A DNA stretch of 64,000 nucleotides from Desulfuromusa kysingii. GTDB lineage: Bacteria; Desulfobacterota; Desulfuromonadia; Desulfuromonadales; Geopsychrobacteraceae. Below are positions 9,702-20,136 of this stretch, piece by piece. The stretch spans positions 1 to 64,000 of the forward strand of contig NZ_FNQN01000007.1 of NCBI RefSeq assembly GCF_900107645.1, written 5' to 3'. The position numbers and the translations under genes are program-made. Positions within the stretch are counted from its first letter, which is position 1, and each line of letters begins with the position of its first letter. The notes under the pieces were generated by a model, which saw only the letters and a list, made by a program, of their open reading frames with translations, ran no database searches and had not been told where the DNA came from.

Positions 9702-10499
9702 TCATGGTGCGTTCTGGAGCCACTCAACCTGTACCGCTAAATTGGTTAACACATCGCCAGCACCAAATTGATGAAAAATTGCGACGTCTGCAGCATCACG
9801 ACCATACGCAATCGCAATCCGGCCATTACAGAGTTGATTCTGGGTTGGATCAAACGTATACCAACGACCTCCGACAAACGCTTCAAACCAGGCGTGTAGG
9901 TCCATCGGTTGTAAACCGACAAGATAGCCGACAACTAAACGTGCTGGGATACAGATACTCCGGCATAAAGCGATTCCCAGATGAGCCAGATCGCGGCAGA
10001 CCCCTTCCCCTCTCGAATTGACTTCACTGGCTGAGATGGGGACATTGCTTGAACCTGGAGTGTAGCGGATGGTGTTCCGGATCCACGAATCAATCGTCGC
10101 CACCTGATCGTAACCCGGCTGCACCTCGGCAACGAGGCCCCAGGCTAGCTCACCAAAGCGGTCGGATTCGCAGTAACGGCTCGGCAGCAGATAAACAAGA
10201 GCCTGCTCGGGCAATCGCTGAACCTCAACCAGAGGTGCCCCTGGTCCCGCAATAATGACATCGGTGGTCTTAACTTCTGCCGATGTGGTGATAGAAAAAG
10301 CCCCCAACGGTGCGATTAAGCGTTGACAGAGATTACCGTAGGTATCTGAAAACTCGGTGACAGTCACATGGGGATTCAGAGTATAGGACTCCCGGGCGAC
10401 CCATTGTTCCGCATTACTCCGTGGCCGTAACATCAGCACTAGAGGGGTAGCCGTTTCCATAAAGAAATCAAGCCTGCAACCAGCCTTAATCCATGGCAT
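9702..10499 (-). CDS. Transglutaminase-like cysteine protein, short form
   Basis: 265 residues. The C-terminal half carries the transglutaminase-like triad: Cys in GEGVCRDLAHLG, His in MDLHAWFEAF, Asp in YTFDPTQ. The N-terminal 110 residues are a beta-rich domain, as usual in this family. No signal peptide is visible, so it should be cytoplasmic. In this gene neighbourhood such proteins are predicted to be peptidases or transpeptidases acting on the product of the ATP-grasp enzymes. It lies 21 nt downstream of the alpha-E gene and is last in the block. Confidence 0.85.
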   Translation of the reverse strand: MPWIKAGCRLDFFMETATPLVLMLRPRSNAEQWVARESYTLNPHVTVTEFSDTYGNLCQRLIAPLGAFSITTSAEVKTTDVIIAGPGAPLVEVQRLPEQALVYLLPSRYCESDRFGELAWGLVAEVQPGYDQVATIDSWIRNTIRYTPGSSNVPISASEVNSRGEGVCRDLAHLGIALCRSICIPARLVVGYLVGLQPMDLHAWFEAFVGGRWYTFDPTQNQLCNGRIAIAYGRDAADVAIFHQFGAGDVLTNLAVQVEWLQNAP

Positions 10500-10520
10500 C
10501 TCTGCAATTCCTATTCTCTG

Positions 10521-11504
10521 TTATTCGAGGGCTCTCATCACCGTGGCACTATCATGATCAGCGATCTGCGGAGTGAAAAAAACTTCACGGATCGAGATTC
10601 CAACGTCAAGAATTTCGGCCTCAGTTTTAACCAGATACTCATGTAACCCCTGCTCGAAGATCTCTTCCAAAGAGGCAAAATCAAAGTCGGCAAGGAGGCG
10701 ACCCAATACCTGTTCAGCCTTGTTTGAATAAGTGCCACGTCGGCCACCGGTAATATGCTGCAAGGAACTCATAGCAGCATCCAGACAGTAGTGAACCGCA
10801 CGGGGAAAATGGAGATCTAGCAGTAGGAAATCGACAATTTTTTTCGGATCAATCCGACCATGGCGTTTACGATACATTTCAAACGCACTGCCTGAACGGA
10901 GCAGAGCCCCCCAGAGGATATTGTCGTACGGGCTACCGACATAATCGACTGATGGGAGCAGGATAAAGTATTTGACGTCAAGAATCCGCAGGGTTTTGTC
11001 TGCCCGCTCCAGCAAACGTCCCAAACGACCGAAGTGCCAACCTTCACCATGATTCATAGTGGAGTCGGTAATACCGATAAAAGTATGACTTGCAGTCATA
11101 ATGTCGGCAAAAAACTGATGTGGCAGGTCCAGCGAATCTTCTTTAGCAGCACTGTTAATCATCAGATAAAAGGTGTTGAGCTGTTCCCACATCTCCGAGC
11201 TGATATACTCGCGGACAGAACGGGCGTTTTCGCGCGCAGCACGCACACAAGAATGAATTGAATTGGGATTATTCCGATCAAAAACCAGAAACTCAATAGC
11301 CTTCTCCCGGGTCACCTCACCATAGAGTTTTTCAAATAACTCATGATCTCCCGTAGTATTAATCAAAGGCTGCCACTGGCTGCTGGTACTCTCGGGGAGA
11401 TCCAGAGCCATCTGATAATTGGCATCAATAAACCGAGCGACATTTTCTGCCCGTTCGCTGTAACGATTCAGCCAGTAGATAGAGCTTGCAACGCGACTTA
11501 ACAT
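10521..11504 (-). CDS. Alpha-E domain protein
   Basis: 327 residues, almost wholly alpha-helical. It begins with the diagnostic [27 protein letters not shown]. Alpha-E domains occur next to or fused to circularly permuted ATP-grasp domains and are thought to assist their reaction; no independent activity is known. Its start overlaps the stop of the ATP-grasp gene as TAATG, implying translational coupling. The C-terminal domain of the protein at 13932-16505 is a second alpha-E copy. Confidence 0.9.
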   Translation of the reverse strand: MLSRVASSIYWLNRYSERAENVARFIDANYQMALDLPESTSSQWQPLINTTGDHELFEKLYGEVTREKAIEFLVFDRNNPNSIHSCVRAARENARSVREYISSEMWEQLNTFYLMINSAAKEDSLDLPHQFFADIMTASHTFIGITDSTMNHGEGWHFGRLGRLLERADKTLRILDVKYFILLPSVDYVGSPYDNILWGALLRSGSAFEMYRKRHGRIDPKKIVDFLLLDLHFPRAVHYCLDAAMSSLQHITGGRRGTYSNKAEQVLGRLLADFDFASLEEIFEQGLHEYLVKTEAEILDVGISIREVFFTPQIADHDSATVMRALE

Positions 11505-12988
11505 TATAATCCCTCCTCTTTTGGCATAGGTGATTCAGGTGATCGTCCCCCTTCAGCATTCAGGACCCAAGTATCTTTACTCCCACCACCCTGCGAAGAA
11601 TTGACCACCAGAGATCCCTTTTTCAAGGCCACCCGGGTCAAGCCCCCGGGCATGACGTAGATATCGCTGCTGCCATAAAGGATATAAGGGCGTAAATCGA
11701 CATGGCGACCTTCAAAGTGATCCTCAACCATCACTGGAACCCGCGACAAATCAAGTGTCGGCTGGGCAATATAGGTTCGCGGACTAGCTTTGATCCGCTT
11801 GGCAAACTCTTCCTGCTCTGCTTTTGTAGAATGGGGGCCAACCAGCATCCCGTAACCACCGGATTCATTAACCGCCTTCACTACCAACTTATCCAAATTC
11901 TCTAACACATATTTACGCTCATCTTCACGCCAGCAGGCAAAGGTCTTGACGTTCTTGATGATGGGCTCTTCGTTAAGGTAGTAACGAATAATATCAGGGA
12001 CGTAGGCGTATACAGCTTTGTCATCTGCAACGCCAGTACCGGGAGCGTTCGCCAAGGCAACTTTCCCGCGTCGGTAAGCTTCCATTAATCCCGGAACCCC
12101 GAGCATAGAATCTGACCGGAAAACCTTGGGATCCATAAAGTCATCATCGATCCGCCGATAAATGACATCCACCCGTTCCAGACCTTTGGTCGTCCGCATC
12201 ATCACTTCACCGCGATGGACCACCAAGTCACTCCCTTCAACCAACGGAACCCCCATTTGCTGCGCCAAAAAGCTATGTTCAAAATAGGCGGAATTATACA
12301 TTCCCGGAGTCCAGACCACCACCATTGGCGAGCGGACACCCAGCGGAGCAATTTCTTGGAGCATGTCCAGCAAACGGTTCGGATATTCATTCACCGGCTG
12401 GACGCTGCAGGCATCAAAAACCATCGGGAATATCCGTTTCATCAACAGACGGTTTTCCAAAACATAGGAGACCCCCGAAGGGCAACGCAAATTATCCTCG
12501 AGGACATAGAATTCCCCATCTCCGCCACGGACAAGATCGGTGCCGGTGATATGGCACCAGATACCACCAGGGGGCTTCAGGCCAATACAGGGTTTACGGA
12601 AACCGTCAGCTGAGAGGACCAGATCGGCGGGGATAATCTTATCTTTGAGAATCTTCTGTTCATTGTAAACATCATCAATAAAACAGTTCAGGGCTTTGAT
12701 CCGCTGCTTTAATCCCGGCTCAAGGGTTTGCCACTCTTCTGCCTGAATGATGCGCGGCACCATATCGAAAGGAAAGATCTTTTCTGTTTGCGAATCGTTA
12801 CCATAAACATTGAAGGTGATGCCAAGGTTCAGAAGAGAACTTTCTGCGGCTTTTTGACGCCTTTGGAGCTCGGCCTCCGGCAACGCGTTGATCCTCTCAA
12901 TGAGGAGATCAGCCCCCGAACGGGGCTTCCCCTGGGGATCAAATAGCTCATCGTAAAACCCTTCGGTGTTGTAACCATCAAATTTCAT
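11504..12988 (-). CDS. Circularly permuted ATP-grasp protein (stand-alone copy)
   Basis: 494 residues. Family motifs in order: FVLEDN-like [110 protein letters not shown] and [14 protein letters not shown]. These match the type-2 circularly permuted ATP-grasp group, predicted to form amide or peptide bonds through an acyl-phosphate. The substrate is unknown. AAGGAAAGG precedes the ATG. It is coupled to the downstream alpha-E gene, and lies 53 nt after the second transglutaminase gene. Confidence 0.9.
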   Translation of the reverse strand: MKFDGYNTEGFYDELFDPQGKPRSGADLLIERINALPEAELQRRQKAAESSLLNLGITFNVYGNDSQTEKIFPFDMVPRIIQAEEWQTLEPGLKQRIKALNCFIDDVYNEQKILKDKIIPADLVLSADGFRKPCIGLKPPGGIWCHITGTDLVRGGDGEFYVLEDNLRCPSGVSYVLENRLLMKRIFPMVFDACSVQPVNEYPNRLLDMLQEIAPLGVRSPMVVVWTPGMYNSAYFEHSFLAQQMGVPLVEGSDLVVHRGEVMMRTTKGLERVDVIYRRIDDDFMDPKVFRSDSMLGVPGLMEAYRRGKVALANAPGTGVADDKAVYAYVPDIIRYYLNEEPIIKNVKTFACWREDERKYVLENLDKLVVKAVNESGGYGMLVGPHSTKAEQEEFAKRIKASPRTYIAQPTLDLSRVPVMVEDHFEGRHVDLRPYILYGSSDIYVMPGGLTRVALKKGSLVVNSSQGGGSKDTWVLNAEGGRSPESPMPKEEGL

Positions 12989-13041
12989 CAGAGAATCCTT
13001 TCCTTATAGTTTTTATGGCTATCAGGCTATCTTCAACTTAG

Positions 13042-13935
13042 TCAACCAACAAGACCAGCGGGCTGCCGGGCGACATCCACGGAGACAGAAACTTTATGTT
13101 TCCCACCTCCGAGTGCCACACCTCGCAAAGGGGAAACATCGGAGAAGTCTCGTCCCCAGGCAACGGTGATATGTTGATCTGAAAGGAGTTTATTGTTGGT
13201 CGGATCAAAATCGACCCAGCCGAGATCAGCAACATAGACAGAAAACCATGCATGTGAAGCATCGGCCCCCACCAACCGCTCTTGTCCAGCCGGTGGGAGA
13301 GTCTCAATATAACCACTAACGTATCGAGCAGCCAGTCCTATTGACCGTAAACAGGCCACTCCAAGATGGGCAAAATCCTGACAGACGCCACGCCGTTCTG
13401 ACAATACCTTAGAGAGAGGTGTGGAAATTGTGCTAAAGCCAGGATCATATTTAAACTCATGATAAATGCGTTGCATCAAATCAAATGTAGCCTCTCCGAG
13501 TGGACGGTCAGGCGGAAACGACGTCCGCGCATAAGCCTCCAACTGGGGAGAGCGCTGTGCAAAAGGTGAATCGTAAAGAAACGGCAGGGCTGCAAAGACC
13601 TCTTCGCTCCATTCACGATGCAATCGTGCTTTTGTTGTCTCCCAAGAAAATTGGTTTGCGGAAACTAAAATATTTGGATTTGAACACACCGAAACCTCAC
13701 TGAGTGCTGTAACAACGAGCTTATTGTGCGGATGCTGGATGGCAAAATGGTTGATTCGGTTACCGAACGGATCCAGCCGCTGACGGAGATCCGAAGGGGC
13801 AGGATCAATCTGTAACTCACTGGAGATACAGTGTTGCCACGGGGTCTCCCGGATCAACAAACAGGCTTCGTTCCGGCAGAGTGAGACCGGTTCGCTGTAA
13901 GTATATTGAGTCGCATGTTTAACACGAAAATTCAT
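13042..13935 (-). CDS. Transglutaminase-like protein with bacterial N-terminal domain
   Basis: 297 residues. It starts MNFRVKHATQYTYSEPVSL, the typical opening of the Bact_transglu_N domain, then carries Cys in RRGVCQDFAHLG, His in ADASHAWFSVY and Asp in VDFDPTNN. This is the canonical partner of circularly permuted ATP-grasp/alpha-E proteins. The start overlaps the stop of the upstream fusion gene by 4 nt (ATGA). No signal peptide is seen. Confidence 0.9.
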   Translation of the reverse strand: MNFRVKHATQYTYSEPVSLCRNEACLLIRETPWQHCISSELQIDPAPSDLRQRLDPFGNRINHFAIQHPHNKLVVTALSEVSVCSNPNILVSANQFSWETTKARLHREWSEEVFAALPFLYDSPFAQRSPQLEAYARTSFPPDRPLGEATFDLMQRIYHEFKYDPGFSTISTPLSKVLSERRGVCQDFAHLGVACLRSIGLAARYVSGYIETLPPAGQERLVGADASHAWFSVYVADLGWVDFDPTNNKLLSDQHITVAWGRDFSDVSPLRGVALGGGKHKVSVSVDVARQPAGLVG

Positions 13936-16505
13936 GATGCTTTTTCCTGCTGCACAGAACCCAACCGTTGCGGAACTTGAGACGGACTGAAATAGAGCTG
14001 GATCAGAGTCTCTGACAGTTTTTCCAGTTGTTTTTTCTGCGCGCTGAGGAAAGTATCCAAAAATGGATAGCTCTGACCATCATCCGCAGACTGTGCAAGT
14101 TTTTTTGGATCAATGGTGTTGAGCTCTGCCAACGCCTCATTGATCAGCCTCTCATCGTCCAGCGCCCGTTCAGAGGGTTGATCGTGCGGTAACGCAACCA
14201 CCAGCTGAGAGAGCTGGGTCAACTGGCACTTCAGAGCCCGGGGATAATTTTCATCCAACAACAGTAACTCAAGGATCGTCGGTAATTGCATAAATGAGCG
14301 ATAACGGCGGCGATAAGTGATAAGGCTGTTACAGGTTGAAAGCACCGTTTCGAATATTTGCGCTTGCATTGATGGCTTGTAATAAGGAACCAACGTCGCC
14401 CGTAATAAGGCGATAAGTGCCAGCGCTCGTTCCAAACTGCGGCCGATTTTCAACATCCGCCAGTCGGTTTCGCGGGCCATATTGTCGTTATTAAGACCAC
14501 TGAAGGCTGACAATTGCAGTAGCAGCTGGTTGACACTTTCTTGCAACCGTCCACTTCCAATCAAGCTGACTGAAAACTTCGGATTCCAGTTCTGCTGAAT
14601 ATTATCGACAATCCGCCAGGCGTCTTCAGGGAGGATATCCCGGACCGTATAAGCTGAATAACCGAATCCCCGCAACGAAGAACGCAAGCTCCCCGATCGC
14701 CCACTATCACTGGCAAGAGACATCAGTTCCACCCGGGGATCAGCCAGTTTTGTCTCTGCACCGGCACCGACAAATCCAGGATAGGATGAAGTGACATGGG
14801 TCAGGGCCTGTAACAAATTATTTAAGCCCAGCTGATCATCGGGGTCACGAAACTCTTTATATTCTCTAAGTTTGACCAGAATCGACCGGAACAACCGCGC
14901 CGTAGCCTCGGATCGTTCAGAATAACGCCCGGCCCAGAACAGGTTTTCTGCCGTACGACTCGGCAAAGATTTAGTCCGCGCTTCGATGAACTGATCCGGT
15001 TGAGCTTCGAGCCAGAGATTCACCTGCTTGTCCAGTTCTGGCGTCAACACCCAGGTATCCTTACTCCAACCACCATCCTTGACCACCAACAGGCTGCCTT
15101 CATTCTCGTTAATACGTGACAACCCTCCGGACATGGCAATATAGGATTGCTCATGAGCCGTCAGATAGGTGCTTAGAACACAGGGGCGTTGCTCAACCTT
15201 ATCCGTCACGAAAGCCGGAACCATCGATAAGCTGGACATCTCTTGCCCCACATACAGATGGGGATTAGCGAGGATTCTATCTCTCCACACACAGATTTGC
15301 CCTTTATCCAATCGTCCCGGAATCATTTCAGGAAAGCCGGGAATCGGATAGATGGGCTTGATAATCAGCTCATTGATATTATCCAGAACAAACCTACGTT
15401 CCCGTGGTTGCCCACACCACCAGGTCGCGACCGATGGCAAGAGCAACTCTTCGCCGAGAAAATACCTGGAAATTCCAGGTAAAAATGCCAGCAATGCAGG
15501 ATTTTTAATCACCCCACAGCCAATCGAATTGGCGGTCACAACGTTGCCACGACGCACCACTTCCAACAATCCGGGGACACCGAAGAGTGAATCACCACGC
15601 AGTTCCAGAGGATCACAGAGTTCATCCTCAAGTCGATGCAGCAGCACATCAATCTGCCGCAGTCCGCCCACCGATTTCAACCAGACACACCCATCACGTA
15701 CGATCAGATCGCCCCCTTGAACCAAGGGGTAACCAAGGTAAGAAGCGAGATAAGCATGTTCAAAATAGAGTCGATGTTCAGGGCCAGGGGTCAGCACCAC
15801 AATACGTGGATCAGCCTGATTATTGCGCGCCAAGAGACTTAATTGATTCTTTAAAGCCCGAAAGTACATAGCCAAACGGTGGACTTGGAAATCCTGAAAC
15901 AGGCGCGGAAAACTTCGCGTCATTACGATCCTATTTTCAACCGCGTAACCTGAACCATAGGGCGGTTGGGCATGATCCTCAAGCACCCAGAAACGGCCAT
16001 CTTTTCCTTGAGCAAGGTTGGCCGAATAGAGATTCATATGGCGTCCACCCGACGTTGGGAGTCCGACACATGGCCAGAGGAACCCTTTGTGCGCATAAAT
16101 CAATTCTGGCGGCAACAGCCCCTTCTTGATCAGTGTCTGTGGACCATAAACATCTGCAAGAATCAGATTTAGAAGTTGTGCCCGCTGAATAAGGCCCGCT
16201 TCAACCCGCGTCCATTCCTCACTCCCGATCACCAGAGGGATGGGATCAAACTGCCAGGAGTGTGAATCATCCGTGGGACCAAAAAAATTATGAGTTGCGC
16301 CATTTTCACGCAATAGTCGTTGCGCTTCTTTGCGCCGACTGGCTAACTTTTTAGTGCCCAGCTTTTGCAGCGTTTGCATGAGTTGTTGTTCATGCCGTGG
16401 CAGCGTTCCTTGAAGAGAGGAGCTTTCCCCATCTTGACTCAGTTCCCTTGCATAGGCTTGAGAGCCGATCCCCTGACTTTGACGCTGTTCAAACTTTATA
16501 CTCAC
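13932..16505 (-). CDS. Circularly permuted ATP-grasp fused to alpha-E domain
   Basis: 857 residues, starting at GTG. Residues about 40-500 form the ATP-grasp module: WVLEDHAQPPYGSGYAVENR, VQGGDLIVRDGCVWLK, DVLLHRLEDELCDP, NSIGCGVIKNPALLAFLPG, IIKPIYPIP and KDGGWSKDTWVLTP. From about residue 525, LPSRTAENLFWAGRYSERSEATARLFRSI opens the alpha-E module. It is a fused paralogue of the separate pair at 10521-12988. Differences such as GGWSKD in place of GGGSKD, and changed glycine-loop residues, suggest a different substrate or a divided role. It overlaps the next gene by 4 nt. Confidence 0.9.
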   Translation of the reverse strand: MSIKFEQRQSQGIGSQAYARELSQDGESSSLQGTLPRHEQQLMQTLQKLGTKKLASRRKEAQRLLRENGATHNFFGPTDDSHSWQFDPIPLVIGSEEWTRVEAGLIQRAQLLNLILADVYGPQTLIKKGLLPPELIYAHKGFLWPCVGLPTSGGRHMNLYSANLAQGKDGRFWVLEDHAQPPYGSGYAVENRIVMTRSFPRLFQDFQVHRLAMYFRALKNQLSLLARNNQADPRIVVLTPGPEHRLYFEHAYLASYLGYPLVQGGDLIVRDGCVWLKSVGGLRQIDVLLHRLEDELCDPLELRGDSLFGVPGLLEVVRRGNVVTANSIGCGVIKNPALLAFLPGISRYFLGEELLLPSVATWWCGQPRERRFVLDNINELIIKPIYPIPGFPEMIPGRLDKGQICVWRDRILANPHLYVGQEMSSLSMVPAFVTDKVEQRPCVLSTYLTAHEQSYIAMSGGLSRINENEGSLLVVKDGGWSKDTWVLTPELDKQVNLWLEAQPDQFIEARTKSLPSRTAENLFWAGRYSERSEATARLFRSILVKLREYKEFRDPDDQLGLNNLLQALTHVTSSYPGFVGAGAETKLADPRVELMSLASDSGRSGSLRSSLRGFGYSAYTVRDILPEDAWRIVDNIQQNWNPKFSVSLIGSGRLQESVNQLLLQLSAFSGLNNDNMARETDWRMLKIGRSLERALALIALLRATLVPYYKPSMQAQIFETVLSTCNSLITYRRRYRSFMQLPTILELLLLDENYPRALKCQLTQLSQLVVALPHDQPSERALDDERLINEALAELNTIDPKKLAQSADDGQSYPFLDTFLSAQKKQLEKLSETLIQLYFSPSQVPQRLGSVQQEKAS

Positions 16506-16553
16506 ACTTATATCCCACTGTCCTGAACCGGTCAGGCATGCAAATCAAAATTG

Positions 16554-19500
16554 TTATTGACGCTGGCGACGCAGATCAAGAGTATAGGGAAATTCCACAT
16601 TGTACTCTTCAATTGGCGGCGCCATAGGTCCTGGCACTGTTCCCTCAGGGAAGAATTTACCAAGACGTTTGAATTCAGGTTGTGGCTGAAGTAAGCCTTG
16701 GGTGTGTTCCGTATCTCGAAATAAAGAGACCCGGCGTGACTCAGCAGTGATCGCATTGACCGGAAAGTCTTCGTAACTTCGTCCTCCGGGATGGGCAACA
16801 TGATAGGTACAACCACCAATCGAATGGCCGTTCCAAGTGTCGATAATATCAAAGACCAGAGGAGAATCAGATTTGATCGTTGGGTGAAGCGCAGAAGGGG
16901 GCTGCCAGGCCTTATAGCGAACGCCGGCGACAAACTCATCGTTGCGACCAGTATTGTGCAGCGGTAAACGGCGGCCATTACAAGTAATGACATGTCGCCC
17001 TTCTGTCAATCCGGTAACATGTAATTGTAACCGTTCCACAGAAGAATCAACGTAACGTGCTGTCCCCTGACTAGTGACCTCTTCACCAAGGACATGCCAA
17101 GGCTCGATTGCAAAGCGCAATTCCAGCTCAATACCTTCAATCTGGACAGTTCCATAGCGGGGAAAACGGAATTCGAAAAACGGATCAAACCAGTCTGCCT
17201 GAAACGGGTATCCCGCTGTCTGCAGCGCAGCAATAACATCTTTGATATCCTGCCGCACATAGTGAGGCAGCAAGAAACGGTCATGTAATGCCGTTCCCCA
17301 GCGGATCAGGTCATGTTTATACGGCTCTTTCCAGAACCAGGCAATCAGGGTCCGCAACAACAAATTTTGTACCAGACTCATCCGCGCGTGGGGCGGCATT
17401 TCAAAGGCCCGCAACTCCACGATCCCGAGACGTCCGGTAGAGCTGTCCGGTGAATAGAGTTTATCAATACAGAACTCAGAACGATGGGTGTTGCCGGTCA
17501 CATCAATCAGAAGATTGCGCATCAATCGATCAACCAACCAGGGGGCAGCGACCTCCCCTTCCGGCATCTGTTGAAAAGCAATTTCGAGTTCATATAGAGA
17601 ATCATCGCGGGCTTCATCTATGCGCGGCGCCTGACTGGTTGGCCCCATAAACATCCCGGAAAACAAATAAGAAAGTCCAGGATGATGTTGCCAGAAGGTC
17701 ACCAAACTACGCAGTAAATCTGGGCGACGCAGCATCGGACTGTCAGCCGGGGTTGCCCCACCAAGGGTGATATGATTACCACCTCCGGTCCCGGTGTGGC
17801 GTCCATCAAGCATAAACTTCTCTGTCCCGAGACGACATTGCCGCGCATCTTCGTATAAACGTACGGTATTATCAACAATCTCCTGCCAACTGCCAACCGG
17901 ATGAATATTGACCTCAATTACCCCCGGATCCGGAGTGACAGAAAAACGTTCGATGCGCCAATCTCTGGGAGGCTCATAGCCTTCAATCACCACGGGGAGA
18001 CTAAGTTCTTCTGCGGTAAGTTCCAGAATACTGATCAGATGCAGATATTCTTCCAAAGAACTCAGTGGAGGCATGAAGATATACAACCGCCCCTGTCGCG
18101 CTTCGACACAGAGAGCGGTGTGCGTAACCTCAACCTGCTGCTCCTCTTCGTAAGCAGCCTTTTCAAGCTCTGGTTGTTGCTCTGAAATTAACCGACCAGA
18201 CCAGAGACCTCGGTAGTTTTCCAGTGGTGGCAACGGTTGAAACTGATTCTGTTGAAAGAATGGTTCGCGCTTCTCCGGTGCGACCCAAGGGAGAGAATCC
18301 AACGGCAAACGTAACCCCATACCGGAATCACCCGGAATCAAAAACATCTGCTCACGCCTGAATTCCCAGTGACTACTGCTCCAACCCTCTCTCTCTGGAT
18401 CCCATTTTAACGGCAGAGCATATCCCACCGGATCACCGAGCCCTTTTTCCAGAACCTGTGCCAGGGTGCGACGTTCCGAAGAATCTTTAAGATTAGCTTT
18501 TAGCGGGTCGACATTGGCAGGAACTGTGCCCTCTTTCCACAACCAGTAGAGGGTATCCTCATAACCAGGGACGAGATATTCTTGATTGATCGCCAGATGT
18601 TCAACCAAACGGTTAGCAAACTTCTCAGCGTCCTGATGGTCAACGTGATAATCTTTGTTAATATCGGCTAACAACTCAGGGTTGTGCCAGATCGGCTCTT
18701 TGTCTTTACGCCAGAAGCAACTATTGGCCCAACGCGGTAAAGGCTCTCCCGGATACCACTTCCCCTGGCCAAAGTGTAGCAAGCCACCGGTAGTAAAGGT
18801 GTCACGCAGACGCAGCGTCAAATTATAAGCCAATTCTCGCTTATGCGGTCCATCAGCACTGGTATTCCATTGCTCGCTTTCCATATCGTCAATGGAGACA
18901 AAGGTTGGTTCGCCGCCCATAGTCAGGCGGACATCGTCAGCGAGCAGATCTTCATCGACCTGCTGTCCGAGAGCATTAATCAACGCCCACTGGTCATCAC
19001 TATAGGGCTTGGTGACCCGTGGGTCTTCGTGAATGCGGGTCACCGTATTACTGTGCTCAAACTCAACTTCACACAGATCCATCCCGCCAGTCACTGGTGC
19101 TGCGCTGGTGGGATGGGGCGTACAAGCCAATGGAATATGGCCTTCGCTGGCCAGCAAACCAGAGGTCGGATCAAGACCTATCCAACCGGCACCGGGGATA
19201 TAGACTTCGGTCCAGGCATGTAGATCGGTAAAGTCGGCTTCAGGTCCAGAGGGACCATCAAGGGCTTTCTCATCGGCCGTCAATTGCACCAGATAACCGC
19301 TGACAAATCTCGCCGCAATGCCTAAATGTCTGAAGATCTGTACCAGCAACCAAGCAGAATCACGACAGGAACCAATCTGCCGCTGCAAGGTCGTTTCGCA
19401 ACTCTGCACCCCCGCCTCCATCCGCACAGAATAATTGACTGTCTCCTGCACTTGACGATTGACCTCGACGAGAAAGTCGATAGTGAGAACTTCACTACGA

Positions 19501-19904
19501 TCAATCCGCTCTAACCATTTTTGCAAATGGGGCCCGGTCACAACCTTCTGTAAGTAAGGAGCAAGTTCTGTATATTCGAGCTTGCTATAGTTGAAAGGGT
19601 ATTTCTCCGCAGATTCTTCGATAAAGAAGTCAAACGGATTATAGACGGTCATATCAGCAATGACTTCAACTTCAAAACGCAACACATCGGTCTTTTCAGG
19701 AAAAACCAACCGCGCCACATAGTTACCAAAAGCATCCTGCTGCCAGTTCAAAAAGTGAGTCTCAGGGAGAACCTTCAAAGAATAAGCATGGATCGGGGTA
19801 CGGCAGTGAGGTGCTGGCCGTAGCCTTAAAATGTGGGGGGATAATGATACCGGACGGTCAAACTTATAGCTGGTGACATGATTACAGGCAATACGAATGG
19901 GCAT
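16554..19904 (-). CDS. Transglutaminase-like / DUF2126 giant protein
   Basis: About 1116 residues. The ATG at 19904 follows AGGATG and gives the expected MPIRIACNHVTSYKFDRPVSL; the annotated upstream ATG adds five residues. Residues 1-300 are Bact_transglu_N plus transglutaminase core (Cys in GSCRDSAWLL, His in TDLHAWTEVY, Asp in GLDPTSG). The rest is DUF2126, with LTMGGEPTFVSIDD, FGQGKWYPGEPLPRW, DGRHTGTGGGNH and HPGGRSYEDFPVNA. This architecture is common in bacteria beside ATP-grasp/alpha-E genes. DUF2126 has no proven function; its conserved glutamate- and histidine-rich motifs suggest a catalytic domain. It is the first gene of the block. Confidence 0.9.
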   Translation of the reverse strand: MPIRIACNHVTSYKFDRPVSLSPHILRLRPAPHCRTPIHAYSLKVLPETHFLNWQQDAFGNYVARLVFPEKTDVLRFEVEVIADMTVYNPFDFFIEESAEKYPFNYSKLEYTELAPYLQKVVTGPHLQKWLERIDRSEVLTIDFLVEVNRQVQETVNYSVRMEAGVQSCETTLQRQIGSCRDSAWLLVQIFRHLGIAARFVSGYLVQLTADEKALDGPSGPEADFTDLHAWTEVYIPGAGWIGLDPTSGLLASEGHIPLACTPHPTSAAPVTGGMDLCEVEFEHSNTVTRIHEDPRVTKPYSDDQWALINALGQQVDEDLLADDVRLTMGGEPTFVSIDDMESEQWNTSADGPHKRELAYNLTLRLRDTFTTGGLLHFGQGKWYPGEPLPRWANSCFWRKDKEPIWHNPELLADINKDYHVDHQDAEKFANRLVEHLAINQEYLVPGYEDTLYWLWKEGTVPANVDPLKANLKDSSERRTLAQVLEKGLGDPVGYALPLKWDPEREGWSSSHWEFRREQMFLIPGDSGMGLRLPLDSLPWVAPEKREPFFQQNQFQPLPPLENYRGLWSGRLISEQQPELEKAAYEEEQQVEVTHTALCVEARQGRLYIFMPPLSSLEEYLHLISILELTAEELSLPVVIEGYEPPRDWRIERFSVTPDPGVIEVNIHPVGSWQEIVDNTVRLYEDARQCRLGTEKFMLDGRHTGTGGGNHITLGGATPADSPMLRRPDLLRSLVTFWQHHPGLSYLFSGMFMGPTSQAPRIDEARDDSLYELEIAFQQMPEGEVAAPWLVDRLMRNLLIDVTGNTHRSEFCIDKLYSPDSSTGRLGIVELRAFEMPPHARMSLVQNLLLRTLIAWFWKEPYKHDLIRWGTALHDRFLLPHYVRQDIKDVIAALQTAGYPFQADWFDPFFEFRFPRYGTVQIEGIELELRFAIEPWHVLGEEVTSQGTARYVDSSVERLQLHVTGLTEGRHVITCNGRRLPLHNTGRNDEFVAGVRYKAWQPPSALHPTIKSDSPLVFDIIDTWNGHSIGGCTYHVAHPGGRSYEDFPVNAITAESRRVSLFRDTEHTQGLLQPQPEFKRLGKFFPEGTVPGPMAPPIEEYNVEFPYTLDLRRQRQ

Positions 19905-20136
19905 AAGGCATCCTGACATTGGTTGTTTATTAGATTACATGAGCTGAAATGCCACTAAAACACCTCCATAATCAATTGTTCAGGGCAAATACGCAAGATT
20001 ATTGTTTTCCCACTTTCGTTTGTTGACAAAATAAGATAGAAAGCTCCCACAAAGATCGCAGCCCCCTTGTCTCCAGTGACAAAACAATATATGATTATTC
20101 GAATGTATTAGATCAACTCAGGTGGAGGTCAATGTT

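Noticed and set aside
15352-15871. Plus-strand frames inside the ATP-grasp-alpha-E fusion gene
   Set aside because: They are antisense shadows of a strongly conserved minus-strand gene.
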